Assembly (NCBI RefSeq): GCF_036057275.1
Contig: NZ_CP107945.1
Span: 1 to 64,000, forward strand
DNA: 64,000 bases
From: Streptomyces sp. NBC_00390
Lineage (GTDB): Bacteria; Actinomycetota; Actinomycetes; Streptomycetales; Streptomycetaceae
Direction of reading: 5' to 3'
Shown one piece after another: positions 27,472 through 36,353 of the stretch (position 1 is its first letter; every line of letters begins with the position of its first letter). The notes under the pieces are model-generated. The model worked only from the letters and a program-made list of their open reading frames with translations, searched no databases and was not told where the DNA came from. A program made the position numbers and the translations under genes.

Positions 27472-29853
27472 ATGGATGTAGAGAATGTCAAGAACGCCTG
27501 CCCGGCAGGCGCCTCCTTCGACGGTCTGGCAGCCGCCGTGCTCGACGATCGAGGCGCGATGGTGGGGTGGACCGGGACGGCAGAGGACCTGACGGGGTTT
27601 TGCGCCGAGGAGGTCTACGGCCGCCCCGTGCAGGACCTGGTGGCCGGCCTCCCGGACGACCTGCGCGGCGCCGCACAGCTGCCGGAATCCGGCCGGGTAC
27701 GGCTGCGGCACCGCAGCGGCAGCACCATCGATGTCACTTTCCGGACCACGAAGATGGAGGGCTCGGCAAAGGTCCTCGTCCTGGCGGCACCCACCCACCA
27801 CGTCGCCGACCACGAGCAGGGCGCAGCGCTCCTGCGCGCACTGTCCGCACAGAACCGGATCACGATCGCTCTGCACGACACGGCTCTCACCACTGTGCAG
27901 ACCAACGCCACGCCGGACATTCTCGACGGCCGTCCAGTGGCGCCCGGCACTCGGCTGGGCGACGTGCTGTGTGCCGAGGACGCCGAGAACCTCGAGGCAG
28001 TACTGCGCCAGGTACTCGAGAGCGGTGTCCCGGTGGTCCGCAGAAAAATGCAGGTGAGCTGGCGGCACGACACGGCGCGGCAGCACGCGCTGTCCCTGTC
28101 CGCCTTCCGTCTGGAGGACGCGCAGCAACGCCCCACGGGGGTCGCAGCCCTGTACATCGACAGCGCCGACGATCTGCGTGCCCGCCGTCATCTGGATCTC
28201 GCCCGCGAGGTGGCCGAGCAGGTGGGAGGATCCCTGGATGTCGTGCGCACCGCGCAGGACCTTGCGGACGTTCTCGTACCCGCGTTCGGGGATCTCGCCG
28301 CAGTCGACCTTGCGCACTGCGTTTTCGAGGGGGAAGAACCCTCGAAACAGCTGGGCGGCGGAGACATGGGCAACGCGGCCCTTGCGCCGGCCACCGCAGT
28401 GTGGCCGGCCGGCATCACGCGCGGCGACCCCGTCCCACCCTATCCCGACCACCCCCTGCTGCGCAGCTTCCGACACGGCGAGACACTCGTCTTCGGCCTT
28501 GACGACTTCATCGCCATGGTCGGCGACCCGCAGGTGGTCGAGTATCTCGTCCCGAAGGACGCCCATTCGGTGATGGTGGCACCGTTGCATGCCCGCGGGC
28601 TCACGCTCGGCGCCATAACGGCCTGGCGCTGCGGCCGGTCCGGCCCCTTCACCGAGGACGAGGCGGATCTCATGACGCAGATCGCCTCACGGGGTGCGCT
28701 CGCCATCGACAACGCCCGCCGTTACACGCGCGAGCACAGGGCGGCCGTGGCTCTGCAGCAGCGCCTCCTTCCCCCGGCCACGACCGACACCCCGGCAGCC
28801 GAGACCGCCGGCGTCTACCTGCCCGCAGGCGGCGGAGCGGGCACCAGCGGCGACTGGTACGACGCCATTGCCCTGCCCTCCTTCCGGCTGGCTCTTGTCG
28901 CCGGAGACGTCGTCGGCCATGGCATACCCGCAAGCGCCACCATGGGCCGCCTGCGCACCGCCATCCAGACGCTCGCCGACCTGGAACTGGAGCCGGACGA
29001 GCTGCTCACCCGGATCGCGGACCTGGTCCAGCGCCTCGCGGCCGAAGCACCGCCCGGCGACCACGACGACGTCGGCGCCACCTGCCTGTACGCGGTCTAC
29101 GACCCGGTCACCAGGCGATGCGCCATAGCCAGTGCCGGCCACCCGCCACCCGTCCTGGTCCGGCCCGACGGGACCACCGAAGTCGTCGCGATCTCCCCGG
29201 GACCACCACTCGCCATCGGCGGCCTGCCGTACGAGACCACCACGATCGACCTCGAGCCGGGCAGCGTCCTCGCCCTCTACACCGACGGCCTCATCGAACA
29301 CCACGACCGCGACATCGACCAAGGCCTACGGCGCCTGACGGACGCCCTCGCCGCGTCCTGCCGTCCCGATCGCCCTCTGGAGGAAACCGGCCGGGCTCTC
29401 CTCGCCGACCTGACAGACCGGGCGCCGCGCGACGACGCAACGCTGCTCCTGGCCCGCACCCGCGCCGTCCCGGCAAAGAACACCGCTCACTGGGAAATCC
29501 CGGCCGACCCTGCCGCCGTCCCCAAGGCCCGGGAATGGATAACCCGCCAACTCACCACGTGGGGGCTGCCAGACCTCCTCTTCACCACCGAACTCATCGC
29601 CAGCGAACTGGTCACCAACGCCATCCGCTACGGTCGTGCACCGGCGCAGCTGCGGCTCATCCACCACAACGTCCTGGTGTGCGAGGTCACCGACTCCAGC
29701 AGCACCCAACCCCGACTACGGCGCGCCCACACCACCGACGAAGGAGGACGCGGCCTGTTCCTCGTCGCCCAACTCGCCGAACGCTGGGGCTGCCGCCACA
29801 GCCACAACCGCAAGACCATCTGGTCCGAACAACCCATCAAGCACCCCCGCTGA
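27472..29853 (+). CDS. PAS-PAS-like-GAF-SpoIIE-HATPase protein
   Basis: A 793-residue protein built like its upstream neighbour. The PAS at about 15-110 has AAVLDDRGAMVGWTGTAEDL. A weaker PAS-like region (about 115-235) follows, then GAF (about 240-415). The SpoIIE phosphatase has GTSGDWYDAIALPSFRL near 459, where the usual VGGDWYD is changed to TSGDWYD while the metal-binding Asp is kept. Then come GDVVGHGIPASATMGRLRTA and LYTDGLIEHHDRDI. The C-terminal HATPase has SELVTNAIRYGRAPAQL near 707. ATG at 27472 follows AAGGAAG. The pair probably arose by tandem duplication and then sensor divergence. Confidence 0.9.
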   Translation: MDVENVKNACPAGASFDGLAAAVLDDRGAMVGWTGTAEDLTGFCAEEVYGRPVQDLVAGLPDDLRGAAQLPESGRVRLRHRSGSTIDVTFRTTKMEGSAKVLVLAAPTHHVADHEQGAALLRALSAQNRITIALHDTALTTVQTNATPDILDGRPVAPGTRLGDVLCAEDAENLEAVLRQVLESGVPVVRRKMQVSWRHDTARQHALSLSAFRLEDAQQRPTGVAALYIDSADDLRARRHLDLAREVAEQVGGSLDVVRTAQDLADVLVPAFGDLAAVDLAHCVFEGEEPSKQLGGGDMGNAALAPATAVWPAGITRGDPVPPYPDHPLLRSFRHGETLVFGLDDFIAMVGDPQVVEYLVPKDAHSVMVAPLHARGLTLGAITAWRCGRSGPFTEDEADLMTQIASRGALAIDNARRYTREHRAAVALQQRLLPPATTDTPAAETAGVYLPAGGGAGTSGDWYDAIALPSFRLALVAGDVVGHGIPASATMGRLRTAIQTLADLELEPDELLTRIADLVQRLAAEAPPGDHDDVGATCLYAVYDPVTRRCAIASAGHPPPVLVRPDGTTEVVAISPGPPLAIGGLPYETTTIDLEPGSVLALYTDGLIEHHDRDIDQGLRRLTDALAASCRPDRPLEETGRALLADLTDRAPRDDATLLLARTRAVPAKNTAHWEIPADPAAVPKAREWITRQLTTWGLPDLLFTTELIASELVTNAIRYGRAPAQLRLIHHNVLVCEVTDSSSTQPRLRRAHTTDEGGRGLFLVAQLAERWGCRHSHNRKTIWSEQPIKHPR

Positions 29854-30204
29854 CCGCGGCCTGCTCCGGCCCCAGTCGACAACGTAGTGGGCGCGCCGGT
29901 ACACCATGCGCGCTTCGCCAAACCGGCGAGCCCGGCTCCGCCCGTGCGCTCACTCGTGGCAGGCCGACCCCGGCCCGTTCCTCACCATGCCGCGCAGCGA
30001 AGAGCCTCCGCAGGCCTGCCGCACAGCAGCCACCGTGCCGCCGGCGATGCGCGTCGGGCTCGCTGCGCCGCGACGACCGCAAGCGCCGCGTGGCCAGAAG
30101 ACGGTGGGCCCGGGACACCCGCCCGTCGGGACGGGCGGGTGGCGACTGGAACGCCGTGAGCGCGAAGGCCCGACATGATGCCCGGTGCGAGAACACTCCC
30201 TACG
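29854..30204. other. Gap with no supported gene
   Basis: About 350 bases after the phosphatase gene. Open frames on both strands lack motifs and ribosome-binding sites. The right part joins the truncated alcohol dehydrogenase fragment. Confidence 0.45.
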
Positions 30205-30530
30205 GCGGCCCGGTCGCCCCCACAACCGTGCGTGCACCGCAGCCAGTTGGCGCACGCCCCACACCCCCAGGGGCCATAGACCATCACAGGGTCTCCGGGC
30301 GCGAACCCCGTGACACCCGGTCCCAATCTCTCCACCCATCCCGCATTCTCATGGCCGAGCGTGAAGGGCAGCTCCGTGGCGAAACCGGGTGGGGGTCCGG
30401 ATGCCTCCATGATGTGCAGATCCGAGTGGCACGCACCGGCACCCCCGACCTTCACCAGGACCTGCCCCGGCCCGGGCTCGGGCACCGGCACCTCGCGCAG
30501 CTCGGGCGGTTGCTGCCATCCGACTTTAGT
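30205..30530 (-). pseudogene. 5' fragment of an alcohol dehydrogenase gene
   Basis: The minus strand reads TKVGWQQPPELREVPVPEPG, then ACHSDLHIM, LPFTLGHENAGWVERLG and YGPWGCGACANWLRC. This is the N-terminal GroES-like half of a zinc alcohol dehydrogenase with catalytic Cys and His ligands. The start codon is missing where the next gene begins. After the structural-zinc lobe the frame leaves the family, so the cofactor domain is gone. It is unrelated in detail to the intact dehydrogenase at 14.3 kb. Confidence 0.75.
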
Positions 30531-30541
30531 AGGGTCCTGGC

Positions 30542-31309
30542 GTGCCGTTCTCTACTGCCCCGAAGCAAGCCTCGTCTCGGGGCGTGCTTTCGTCGCTGCC
30601 GCGACCGCGTACGGGTCGCGGCAGGCTGGCCGCCGCCATCGGAGGCGGTCTCGTCGTGATCGCCGGTGGTACGTGGCTTCTGCTGGTCACCGGGCCCCAA
30701 CCCGGCGACCACGCCCCCATGGCCATATGCGCCGCCGACGGCTTTACCCTGCGCGCCGACGTAGACGCGGACGGGCACCTGGACGAGATCAACGAGGGCA
30801 CCAGCTCAGTGGTCTTCCGAAGAGACGATCACCGGACCGCTGTCAGAGTCGACGATGCCCGCGGGTTTTGGCAGAAGCTGCGCGGCGCATCGAAGGAGGA
30901 CATGTCGACGCGGGGAGCCTTCGGCGACTTCGACGGCGACGGATACCTCGACTTGGCCGTCTTCTACAGTCAGCGCGACGAGGGCGACTCAACGCGGGAC
31001 AACATGGTGGTGCATGAGGTGCATTACGGGCCTCTCGCCCGCGACCTGAGCAGCGACCGGATCGGCACCATCCGTATTGGGTCATCGTCGTTCGTGTACG
31101 AAGCACGGGCCATCGACACCAATCACGACGGCCGTGCCGAGCTGGAGGTCTTCCAGTCGGGCGGGGACGGCTCCGTCTCCCGCTACCTCGGCCGGCAGGA
31201 CAGGGGCGGCGTGTCCGTGAGCCGTGAGGACACCGACGCCTACGGGGTGGCGGACCGGCCCTACCGCGAGCCCGACGCCCTCGGCTACGGCGCCTGCGAA
31301 GATCGCTAG
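30542..31309 (+). CDS. Membrane-anchored protein with FG-GAP/EF-hand-like repeats
   Basis: A 255-residue protein with a short cytoplasmic N terminus, one membrane helix (about 28-50: RLAAAIGGGLVVIAGGTWLLL) and an extracellular domain. That domain carries three calcium-loop-like segments: DVDADGHLDEI, DFDGDGYLDLA and DTNHDGRAELE. These are the hallmark of FG-GAP/integrin-type beta-propeller repeats or dockerin-like loops. GTG at 30542 is preceded only by a weak AGGG. It abuts a truncated dehydrogenase fragment on the left and an insertion sequence on the right. Function unknown; a cell-surface binding role is inference. Confidence 0.7.
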   Translation: MPFSTAPKQASSRGVLSSLPRPRTGRGRLAAAIGGGLVVIAGGTWLLLVTGPQPGDHAPMAICAADGFTLRADVDADGHLDEINEGTSSVVFRRDDHRTAVRVDDARGFWQKLRGASKEDMSTRGAFGDFDGDGYLDLAVFYSQRDEGDSTRDNMVVHEVHYGPLARDLSSDRIGTIRIGSSSFVYEARAIDTNHDGRAELEVFQSGGDGSVSRYLGRQDRGGVSVSREDTDAYGVADRPYREPDALGYGACEDR

Positions 31310-31700
31310 TGCGCCAGTTCACGGACTCCCATCATGGGGAGCTTCAGCGAGCAGGTCTGTCCTACCCATGAGCGCCAGGTAAGGAAATTCAGAGAGCCTC
31401 ATTCGTCGAAACAGGGGTCTCGCCGGTGGTGCCGAGCGACGGTTCTGTCATGTTGAACAGGACGTTCACCCACAGACGCCACCTGGCCGTACTTGTACGA
31501 GAACCGGGCCGTCCTTGCCTTCCACTGCAACGCGGGCCGGGCGCCTGCCGAGCTTAGTGCGTTGTGGCTAACCGGATTTCGTTCGAGGCGTGCGGCGCGG
31601 GTGATCATCTGGACAGAGGTACGGGTGCGGTCGCGGGCATGAAAGAACGGGCCCCTTGGTAGTGACGCGGTTACGACACCAGCACGACCAAGGAAGCCCG

Positions 31701-32657
31701 TTGCCCGATCAGTTGAGCAGTACCACTGTGCCTGCGTCCACCGCGGTCACCCCTGCGTGTGACTGCTACGTGCACCGGTTCGGTTCGATCGCTCCGGGGC
31801 TGCGGGCAGGCTGCTATCCCAGTGACATGACGGATGCGGAGTGGGCCGAGGTCCGCTCGGCGATGCCGGTTCCGGCCTGGCTGCTGAAGCGGGGCGGGCG
31901 TCCGGAGGCGTACTGCCACCGCGAGATACTCGACGCGGTGCGCTACCTGGTCGACAACGGCGTGAAGTGGACGGCCATGCCGGTCGACTTCCCGTACTGG
32001 CGGGCGGTCTACGACTTCTTCCGCCGCTGGCGGTCCTACGGCTATGTGCGTGAACTGCACGAACGCCTGCGACGTTCGGCGAGGGAACGCTCGGGCCGCA
32101 ACGCCGAGCCCAGTGCGGGAGTCATCGACAGTCAGTCGGTGGACGCCTCCGAGACCGTCGGCGAGGACAGCCGCGGATACGACGGCGGCAAGTCACGTGA
32201 CGGCCGCAAGCGTCACATCCTGACCGACACCGAGGGCCTGCTCCTGGAGGTCACCGTGACCACGGCCGATGTGCACGACTCCAAGGCCGCCCCCGCACTA
32301 CTGGAGACGTTCATGGACCAGCCCGGCCGGCTGCTGAAACTGGTGTGGGTCGACAGTGCCTACCAGGGTCCGGCGCTGGCCAAGGCGTTCGCCCGCCACG
32401 GAGTCCGGACCGAGGTCGTGCGCCGCTCCGACGGACAACGCGGATTCGTCGTCCTGGCCCGCAGGTGGGTCGTGGAGCGCACGCTGAGCTGGCTGGCCCG
32501 CTCACGCCGCCTCAACCGCGACCACGAACGCCGCCCCGACCACCACACCCAGATGGTGTGGTGGGCCGCCGTGATCAGGCTGTCCCGGCGCCTGGCCGCA
32601 GACGCTCCGCGCTGGCCGGAGAAACGCCCCGCCCGACTGCTGCGGGCACGGGCATGA
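31701..32657 (+). CDS. IS5-family transposase (copy A)
   Basis: A DDE transposase of about 318 residues. The N-terminal region has DMTDAEWAEVRSAMPVPAWL. The catalytic residues are readable in GVIDSQSVDASETVG (first Asp), KLVWVDSAYQGPAL (second Asp) and RWVVERTLSWLARSRRL (Glu). The KSRDGRKRHILTDTEGLLL strand is typical of IS5-group enzymes that duplicate TNA targets. TTG at 31701 follows AAGGAAG and is my preferred start. The frame opens at 31656, and ATG at 31827 is another possibility. Copy B differs by a few bases, including one Thr/Ala change near the C terminus. Confidence 0.9.
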   Translation: MPDQLSSTTVPASTAVTPACDCYVHRFGSIAPGLRAGCYPSDMTDAEWAEVRSAMPVPAWLLKRGGRPEAYCHREILDAVRYLVDNGVKWTAMPVDFPYWRAVYDFFRRWRSYGYVRELHERLRRSARERSGRNAEPSAGVIDSQSVDASETVGEDSRGYDGGKSRDGRKRHILTDTEGLLLEVTVTTADVHDSKAAPALLETFMDQPGRLLKLVWVDSAYQGPALAKAFARHGVRTEVVRRSDGQRGFVVLARRWVVERTLSWLARSRRLNRDHERRPDHHTQMVWWAAVIRLSRRLAADAPRWPEKRPARLLRARA

Positions 32658-33141
32658 ACCGTCCGTCCTTCGCCCGCACCAGCCAGCCCCGCTTCTCCAG
32701 CACGTAGGCACGGTGCCGGATCCTCTCCACCTCGTTCTTGATCTCCGCCTCCCGGCCCACCGCCCGCGTCAGCTCCACCCCGTTCACCGGCCCCGAAGCA
32801 GCCACCACCGCGGCGAACACCTCCCGGTACAGGCCGCTGAGCACCTCCTCGCCCATGCCCGACCGCCACACCGGCGGCCGCTCGCCATGCCCCGCGCCGG
32901 GGCCGCCCGATCCCACGGCAGCAGCCATCCCACCACCGGACAGCACGGAAACCGGCGTATTCACCGCGCCCTCCCCGGCCAGCACCGACACGAGCTCCTC
33001 ACGCCCCACCCGGGCCCGCTCGACCCGCTCCCGCGCGGCATCCACCTCCGCCTGAGCCTGCTCCAGGACCTCCGTCCAGGACTCCAGATCCTGCCTCGCC
33101 CGCGCCTCACGCTGTTCCATCAACCCCAGCACCGACGGCAT
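32575..33141 (-). CDS. IS passenger protein, coiled coil plus winged-helix-like (copy A)
   Basis: A 188-residue protein encoded inside the insertion sequence, antisense to and overlapping the transposase 3' end by 83 bases. ATG at 33141 follows GAGGAGGGTG, an excellent ribosome-binding site. Residues about 5-55 form a coiled coil (EQREARARQDLESWTEVLEQ, then AQAEVDAARERVERARVG). The C-terminal part, with VNGVELTRAVGREAEIKNEV and RAYVLEKRGWLVRAKDGRF, looks like a winged helix. It is present in both IS copies. It may be a regulator or targeting factor for transposition; I do not recognise a named family. Confidence 0.7.
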   Translation of the reverse strand: MPSVLGLMEQREARARQDLESWTEVLEQAQAEVDAARERVERARVGREELVSVLAGEGAVNTPVSVLSGGGMAAAVGSGGPGAGHGERPPVWRSGMGEEVLSGLYREVFAAVVAASGPVNGVELTRAVGREAEIKNEVERIRHRAYVLEKRGWLVRAKDGRFMPVPAAVGRGVSPASAERLRPGAGTA

Positions 33142-33261
33142 CGCACCCTCCTCGATCCACAACAAGCCGTCCGCTGCCTGCCCCTACCCCTCCGCGATCA
33201 TGCCCCGCACACGACGAAGCCCCTGCTCATCGAACAGGGACTCCCTTTGCCACAACGCACT

Positions 33262-33642
33262 GAGAGGTTGCAGGAGCTACTCGACCGTCGTCGTATGGGC
33301 GGCTGCGTGTGGGGAGTGAGCACCCTGCCGGAGAAGGACTTCGACCTCATGCTGGAGGAACTCCTTGTCCACACCCCGGCCTTGATCTGGCCCCGGCGTG
33401 AGAGTGTCCCCGACGTGCAGGCGCTTCAGGATGCGGTCGCAGAGCACTGGGAGTCTCTGCCGGAGAAACTTGTCCGCGCCTTTCAGGAGCGGTCGGAGAA
33501 CAGCCTGGGCGAGGGCGTTCCCGGTCATCTGGCTGATATCCGTACGACATGGCACGACGCGCACTGGCAGGACTTCTGCCAGCGACGCGCCGGGCGGGCG
33601 GTCGTCGCCCCGCAAGACGTGACGCCGAAGGAGCAGGCATGA
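33262..33642 (+). pseudogene. VMAP-like C-terminal fragment, truncated by IS copy A
   Basis: The last 126 residues of a larger protein whose 5' part was removed at the IS boundary. It reads ERLQELLDRRRMGGCVWGVS, then EELLVHTPALIWPRRESVPD and GHLADIRTTWHDAHWQDF. The pattern (hydrophobic strand ending in LIWPR, a helix, then an HL-x-TTWHDAHW strand) resembles the C-terminal region of vWA-MoxR-associated proteins, where a LLWDDP motif ends the domain. The assignment is from pattern memory and is tentative. Its stop overlaps the ATG of the MoxR gene (ATGA), so the two were one translational unit. Confidence 0.5.
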
Positions 33643-33871
33643 ACTGGACGCCGTACTACACCGGTACGGGGAGCGTCCCCGAGCGGCCTCAGACGCTGCC
33701 TCCCCCGCCTCCATGGCGCGCTCCGACGGGCAAGGCCGACGCAGCAGACGCAGTGCCGTCACCTTCCCCTGCGAGCACCTACCAGGCGGACCCCAAACTG
33801 GTCGACGCGGTCAACGCCGCACTCCATCTGCGTCGGCCCCTGCTGCTGACCGGGCCGGCCGGCTCGGGTAA
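33639..33871 (+). pseudogene. MoxR-type AAA+ ATPase gene, 5' part
   Basis: The first 77 codons of an AAA+ ATPase gene, from ATG at 33639. A proline-rich N terminus is followed by DPKLVDAVNAALHLRRPLLL and the Walker A loop TGPAGSGK. The insertion sequence copy B enters exactly at the Walker A lysine codon. Joining this part to the segment from 35579 restores one continuous frame, GSGKSSVIEQVAAELG. The flanking TAA duplication at 33869-33871 marks the target site. The gene as it stands cannot make a working ATPase. Confidence 0.88.
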
Positions 33872-33990
33872 GTGCGTTGTGGCAAAGGGAGTCCCTGTTC
33901 GATGAGCAGGGGCTTCGTCGTGTGCGGGGCATGATCGCGGAGGGGTAGGGGCAGGCAGCGGACGGCTTGTTGTGGATCGAGGAGGGTGCG

Positions 33991-34557
33991 ATGCCGTCGG
34001 TGCTGGGGTTGATGGAACAGCGTGAGGCGCGGGCGAGGCAGGATCTGGAGTCCTGGACGGAGGTCCTGGAGCAGGCTCAGGCGGAGGTGGATGCCGCGCG
34101 GGAGCGGGTCGAGCGGGCCCGGGTGGGGCGTGAGGAGCTCGTGTCGGTGCTGGCCGGGGAGGGCGCGGTGAATACGCCGGTTTCCGTGCTGTCCGGTGGT
34201 GGGATGGCTGCTGCCGTGGGATCGGGCGGCCCCGGCGCGGGGCATGGCGAGCGGCCGCCGGTGTGGCGGTCGGGCATGGGCGAGGAGGTGCTCAGCGGCC
34301 TGTACCGGGAGGTGTTCGCCGCGGTGGTGGCTGCTTCGGGGCCGGTGAACGGGGTGGAGCTGACGCGGGCGGTGGGCCGGGAGGCGGAGATCAAGAACGA
34401 GGTGGAGAGGATCCGGCACCGTGCCTACGTGCTGGAGAAGCGGGGCTGGCTGGTGCGGGCGAAGGACGGACGGTTCATGCCCGTGCCCGCAGCAGTCGGG
34501 CGGGGCGTTTCTCCGGCCAGCGCGGAGCGTCTGCGGCCAGGCGCCGGGACAGCCTGA
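33991..34557 (+). CDS. IS passenger protein (copy B)
   Basis: The copy in IS B of the 188-residue coiled-coil/winged-helix-like protein, identical at protein level to that in copy A. ATG at 33991 follows GAGGAGGGTG. It reads in the same direction as the interrupted MoxR gene and overlaps the antisense transposase by 83 bases. Confidence 0.7.
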   Translation: MPSVLGLMEQREARARQDLESWTEVLEQAQAEVDAARERVERARVGREELVSVLAGEGAVNTPVSVLSGGGMAAAVGSGGPGAGHGERPPVWRSGMGEEVLSGLYREVFAAVVAASGPVNGVELTRAVGREAEIKNEVERIRHRAYVLEKRGWLVRAKDGRFMPVPAAVGRGVSPASAERLRPGAGTA

Positions 34558-35431
34558 TCACGGCGGCCCACCACACCATCTGGGCGTGGTGGTCGGGGCG
34601 GCGTTCGTGGTCGCGGTTGAGGCGGCGGGAGCGGGCCAGCCAGCTCAGCGTGCGCTCCACGACCCACCTGCGGGCCAGGACGACAAATCCGCGTTGTCCG
34701 TCGGAGCGGCGCACGACCTCGGTCCGGACTCCGTGGCGGGCGAACGCCTTCGCCAGCGCCGGACCCTGGTAGGCACTGTCGACCCACACCAGTTTCAGCA
34801 GCCGGCCCGGCTGGTCCATGAACGTCTCCAGCAGTGCGGGGGCGGCCTTGGAGTCGTGCACATCGGCCGTGGTCACGGTGACCTCCAGGAGCAGGCCCTC
34901 GGTGTCGGTCAGGATGTGACGCTTGCGGCCGTCACGTGACTTGCCGCCGTCGTATCCGCGGCTGTCCTCGCCGACGGTCTCGGAGGCGTCCACCGACTGA
35001 CTGTCGATGACTCCCGCACTGGGCTCGGCGTTGCGGCCCGAGCGTTCCCTCGCCGAACGTCGCAGGCGTTCGTGCAGTTCACGCACGTAGCCGTAGGACC
35101 GCCAGCGGCGGAAGAAGTCGTAGACCGCCCGCCAGTACGGGAAGTCGACCGGCATGGCCGTCCACTTCACGCCGTTGTCGACCAGGTAGCGCACCGCGTC
35201 GAGTATCTCGCGGTGGCAGTACGCCTCCGGACGCCCGCCCCGCTTCAGCAGCCAGGCCGGAACCGGCATCGCCGAGCGGACCTCGGCCCACTCCGCATCC
35301 GTCATGTCACTGGGATAGCAGCCTGCCCGCAGCCCCGGAGCGATCGAACCGAACCGGTGCACGTAGCAGTCACACGCAGGGGTGACCGCGGTGGACGCAG
35401 GCACAGTGGTACTGCTCAACTGATCGGGCAA
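34475..35431 (-). CDS. IS5-family transposase (copy B)
   Basis: The DDE transposase of IS B, about 318 residues from TTG at 35431. It has the same catalytic motifs as copy A: VIDSQSV, WVDSAYQG and VVERTLSW. It reads HHAQMVWW where copy A has HHTQMVWW. Both copies look intact, so both elements may be mobile and can act in trans on each other. Confidence 0.9.
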   Translation of the reverse strand: MPDQLSSTTVPASTAVTPACDCYVHRFGSIAPGLRAGCYPSDMTDAEWAEVRSAMPVPAWLLKRGGRPEAYCHREILDAVRYLVDNGVKWTAMPVDFPYWRAVYDFFRRWRSYGYVRELHERLRRSARERSGRNAEPSAGVIDSQSVDASETVGEDSRGYDGGKSRDGRKRHILTDTEGLLLEVTVTTADVHDSKAAPALLETFMDQPGRLLKLVWVDSAYQGPALAKAFARHGVRTEVVRRSDGQRGFVVLARRWVVERTLSWLARSRRLNRDHERRPDHHAQMVWWAAVIRLSRRLAADAPRWPEKRPARLLRARA

Positions 35432-35578
35432 CGGGCTTCCTTGGTCGTGCTGGTGTCGTAACCGCGTCACTACCAAGGGGCCCGTTCTTTCATGCCCGCG
35501 ACCGCACCCGTACCTCTGTCCAGATGATCACCCGCGCCGCACGCCTCGAACGAAATCCGGTTAGCCACAACGCACTAA

Positions 35579-36353
35579 GTCCTCCGTCATCGAGCAGGTC
35601 GCCGCCGAACTCGGGCTCGGGAGTGTGCTGCGCTGGCACATCACTTCCCGCAGCAACCTCGCCGATGCGCTCTACCGCTACGACGCCCTGGGCCGCATCC
35701 ACGCCTACAACCTCCGCGCCATCGACCGCCCCGCTGCCACAAGGAAGGGCCGGGCCGCACGCCGTGCCCGGGCGGCAGGTGACGACATCGGGGAGTTCGT
35801 CCAACTCGGTCCGCTCGGTACTGCCTTGGTGCCCGGCCGTCTTCCCCGCGCCCTGCTGATCGACGAGATCGACAAGAGCGATCTTGACCTGCCGAGCGAC
35901 CTCCTCGACGTCCTGGAACGCGGCCGTTTCGAGATTCCCGAACTTGCCAGGCACTCAAGGAGGCACGTCACCGTCCGCACCGTCGATCCTGGCGTCCGGC
36001 ATGAAGTCAAAGAGGGCCTGGTGGTGTGTGAGGAGTTTCCGGTCATCGTGCTCACCAGCAACGGTGAACGCGACTTCCCCGCCCCGTTTCTGCGGCGTTG
36101 TGTGCGGTTCGACATGCCCGCCCTCACTGTCCCGACCCTCACCAGCATCGTCGAGGCCCACCTGGAGAAGGTCGAGGAGGACACCACCCATACCCTGGTG
36201 AGCGCTTTCGTGGACCGGCTGAACCGCGGCGAGAACCTCGCCGTCGACCAGTTGCTGAGCGCCGTCCATCTCCTGCGCGGCAACCGCGTGCAGGACGAGG
36301 AGCAGCGGACGCGGCTGCAGGAGTTGCTGCTCCAAGGGCTCGGGCGTGGCTGA
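35579..36353 (+). pseudogene. MoxR-type AAA+ ATPase gene, 3' part
   Basis: The remaining 257 codons of the interrupted AAA+ ATPase. Walker B is PRALLIDEIDKSDLDLPSDL and sensor 1 is FPVIVLTSNGERDFPAPFLR. A helical lid region ending QDEEQRTRLQELLLQGLGRG completes the protein. In the restored gene the product would be about 335 residues, normal for MoxR-like ATPases of conflict operons. Its stop overlaps the GTG of the giant protein gene by 8 bases, so translation of the giant protein was coupled to it. An internal GTG at 35625 could yield a fragment without Walker A. Confidence 0.88.

Larger units (their letters stand above)
31557..33260 (+). mobile_element. IS5-family element, copy A
   Basis: A 1704-bp insertion sequence with 12-bp terminal inverted repeats GTGCGTTGTGGC / GCCACAACGCAC. 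It carries a transposase gene (+) and an overlapping antisense passenger gene. An inverted, nearly identical copy of the same length lies at 33872-35575. The three bases left of the element are TTA and those on the right TGA, not a matching duplication. The right flank is the middle of a broken coding sequence. The left flank is therefore probably not the original target, and DNA has been lost or rearranged here. Confidence 0.9.
33872..35575 (-). mobile_element. IS5-family element, copy B, inside the MoxR gene
   Basis: The 1704-bp inverted partner of copy A, with ends GTGCGTTGTGGC and GCCACAACGCAC. It is flanked by a perfect TAA target duplication (33869-33871 and 35576-35578), as expected for this IS5 subgroup. 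It sits inside the Walker A motif of an AAA+ ATPase gene. The two copies face each other with their passenger genes inward and enclose about 610 bases. They differ by only a few bases, so the insertions are recent or maintained by recombination. Confidence 0.93.

Noticed and set aside
29118..30659. Plus-strand frame overlapping the end of the second tandem phosphatase
   Set aside because: Composition of Arg/Pro/His runs typical of a shadow; it covers the C terminus of a real HATPase and non-coding sequence.
31399..31608. Small minus-strand ORF at the left end of IS copy A
   Set aside because: It crosses the IS boundary and reads the inverted repeat; the same first 19 residues appear at the end of copy B by chance of the shared end.
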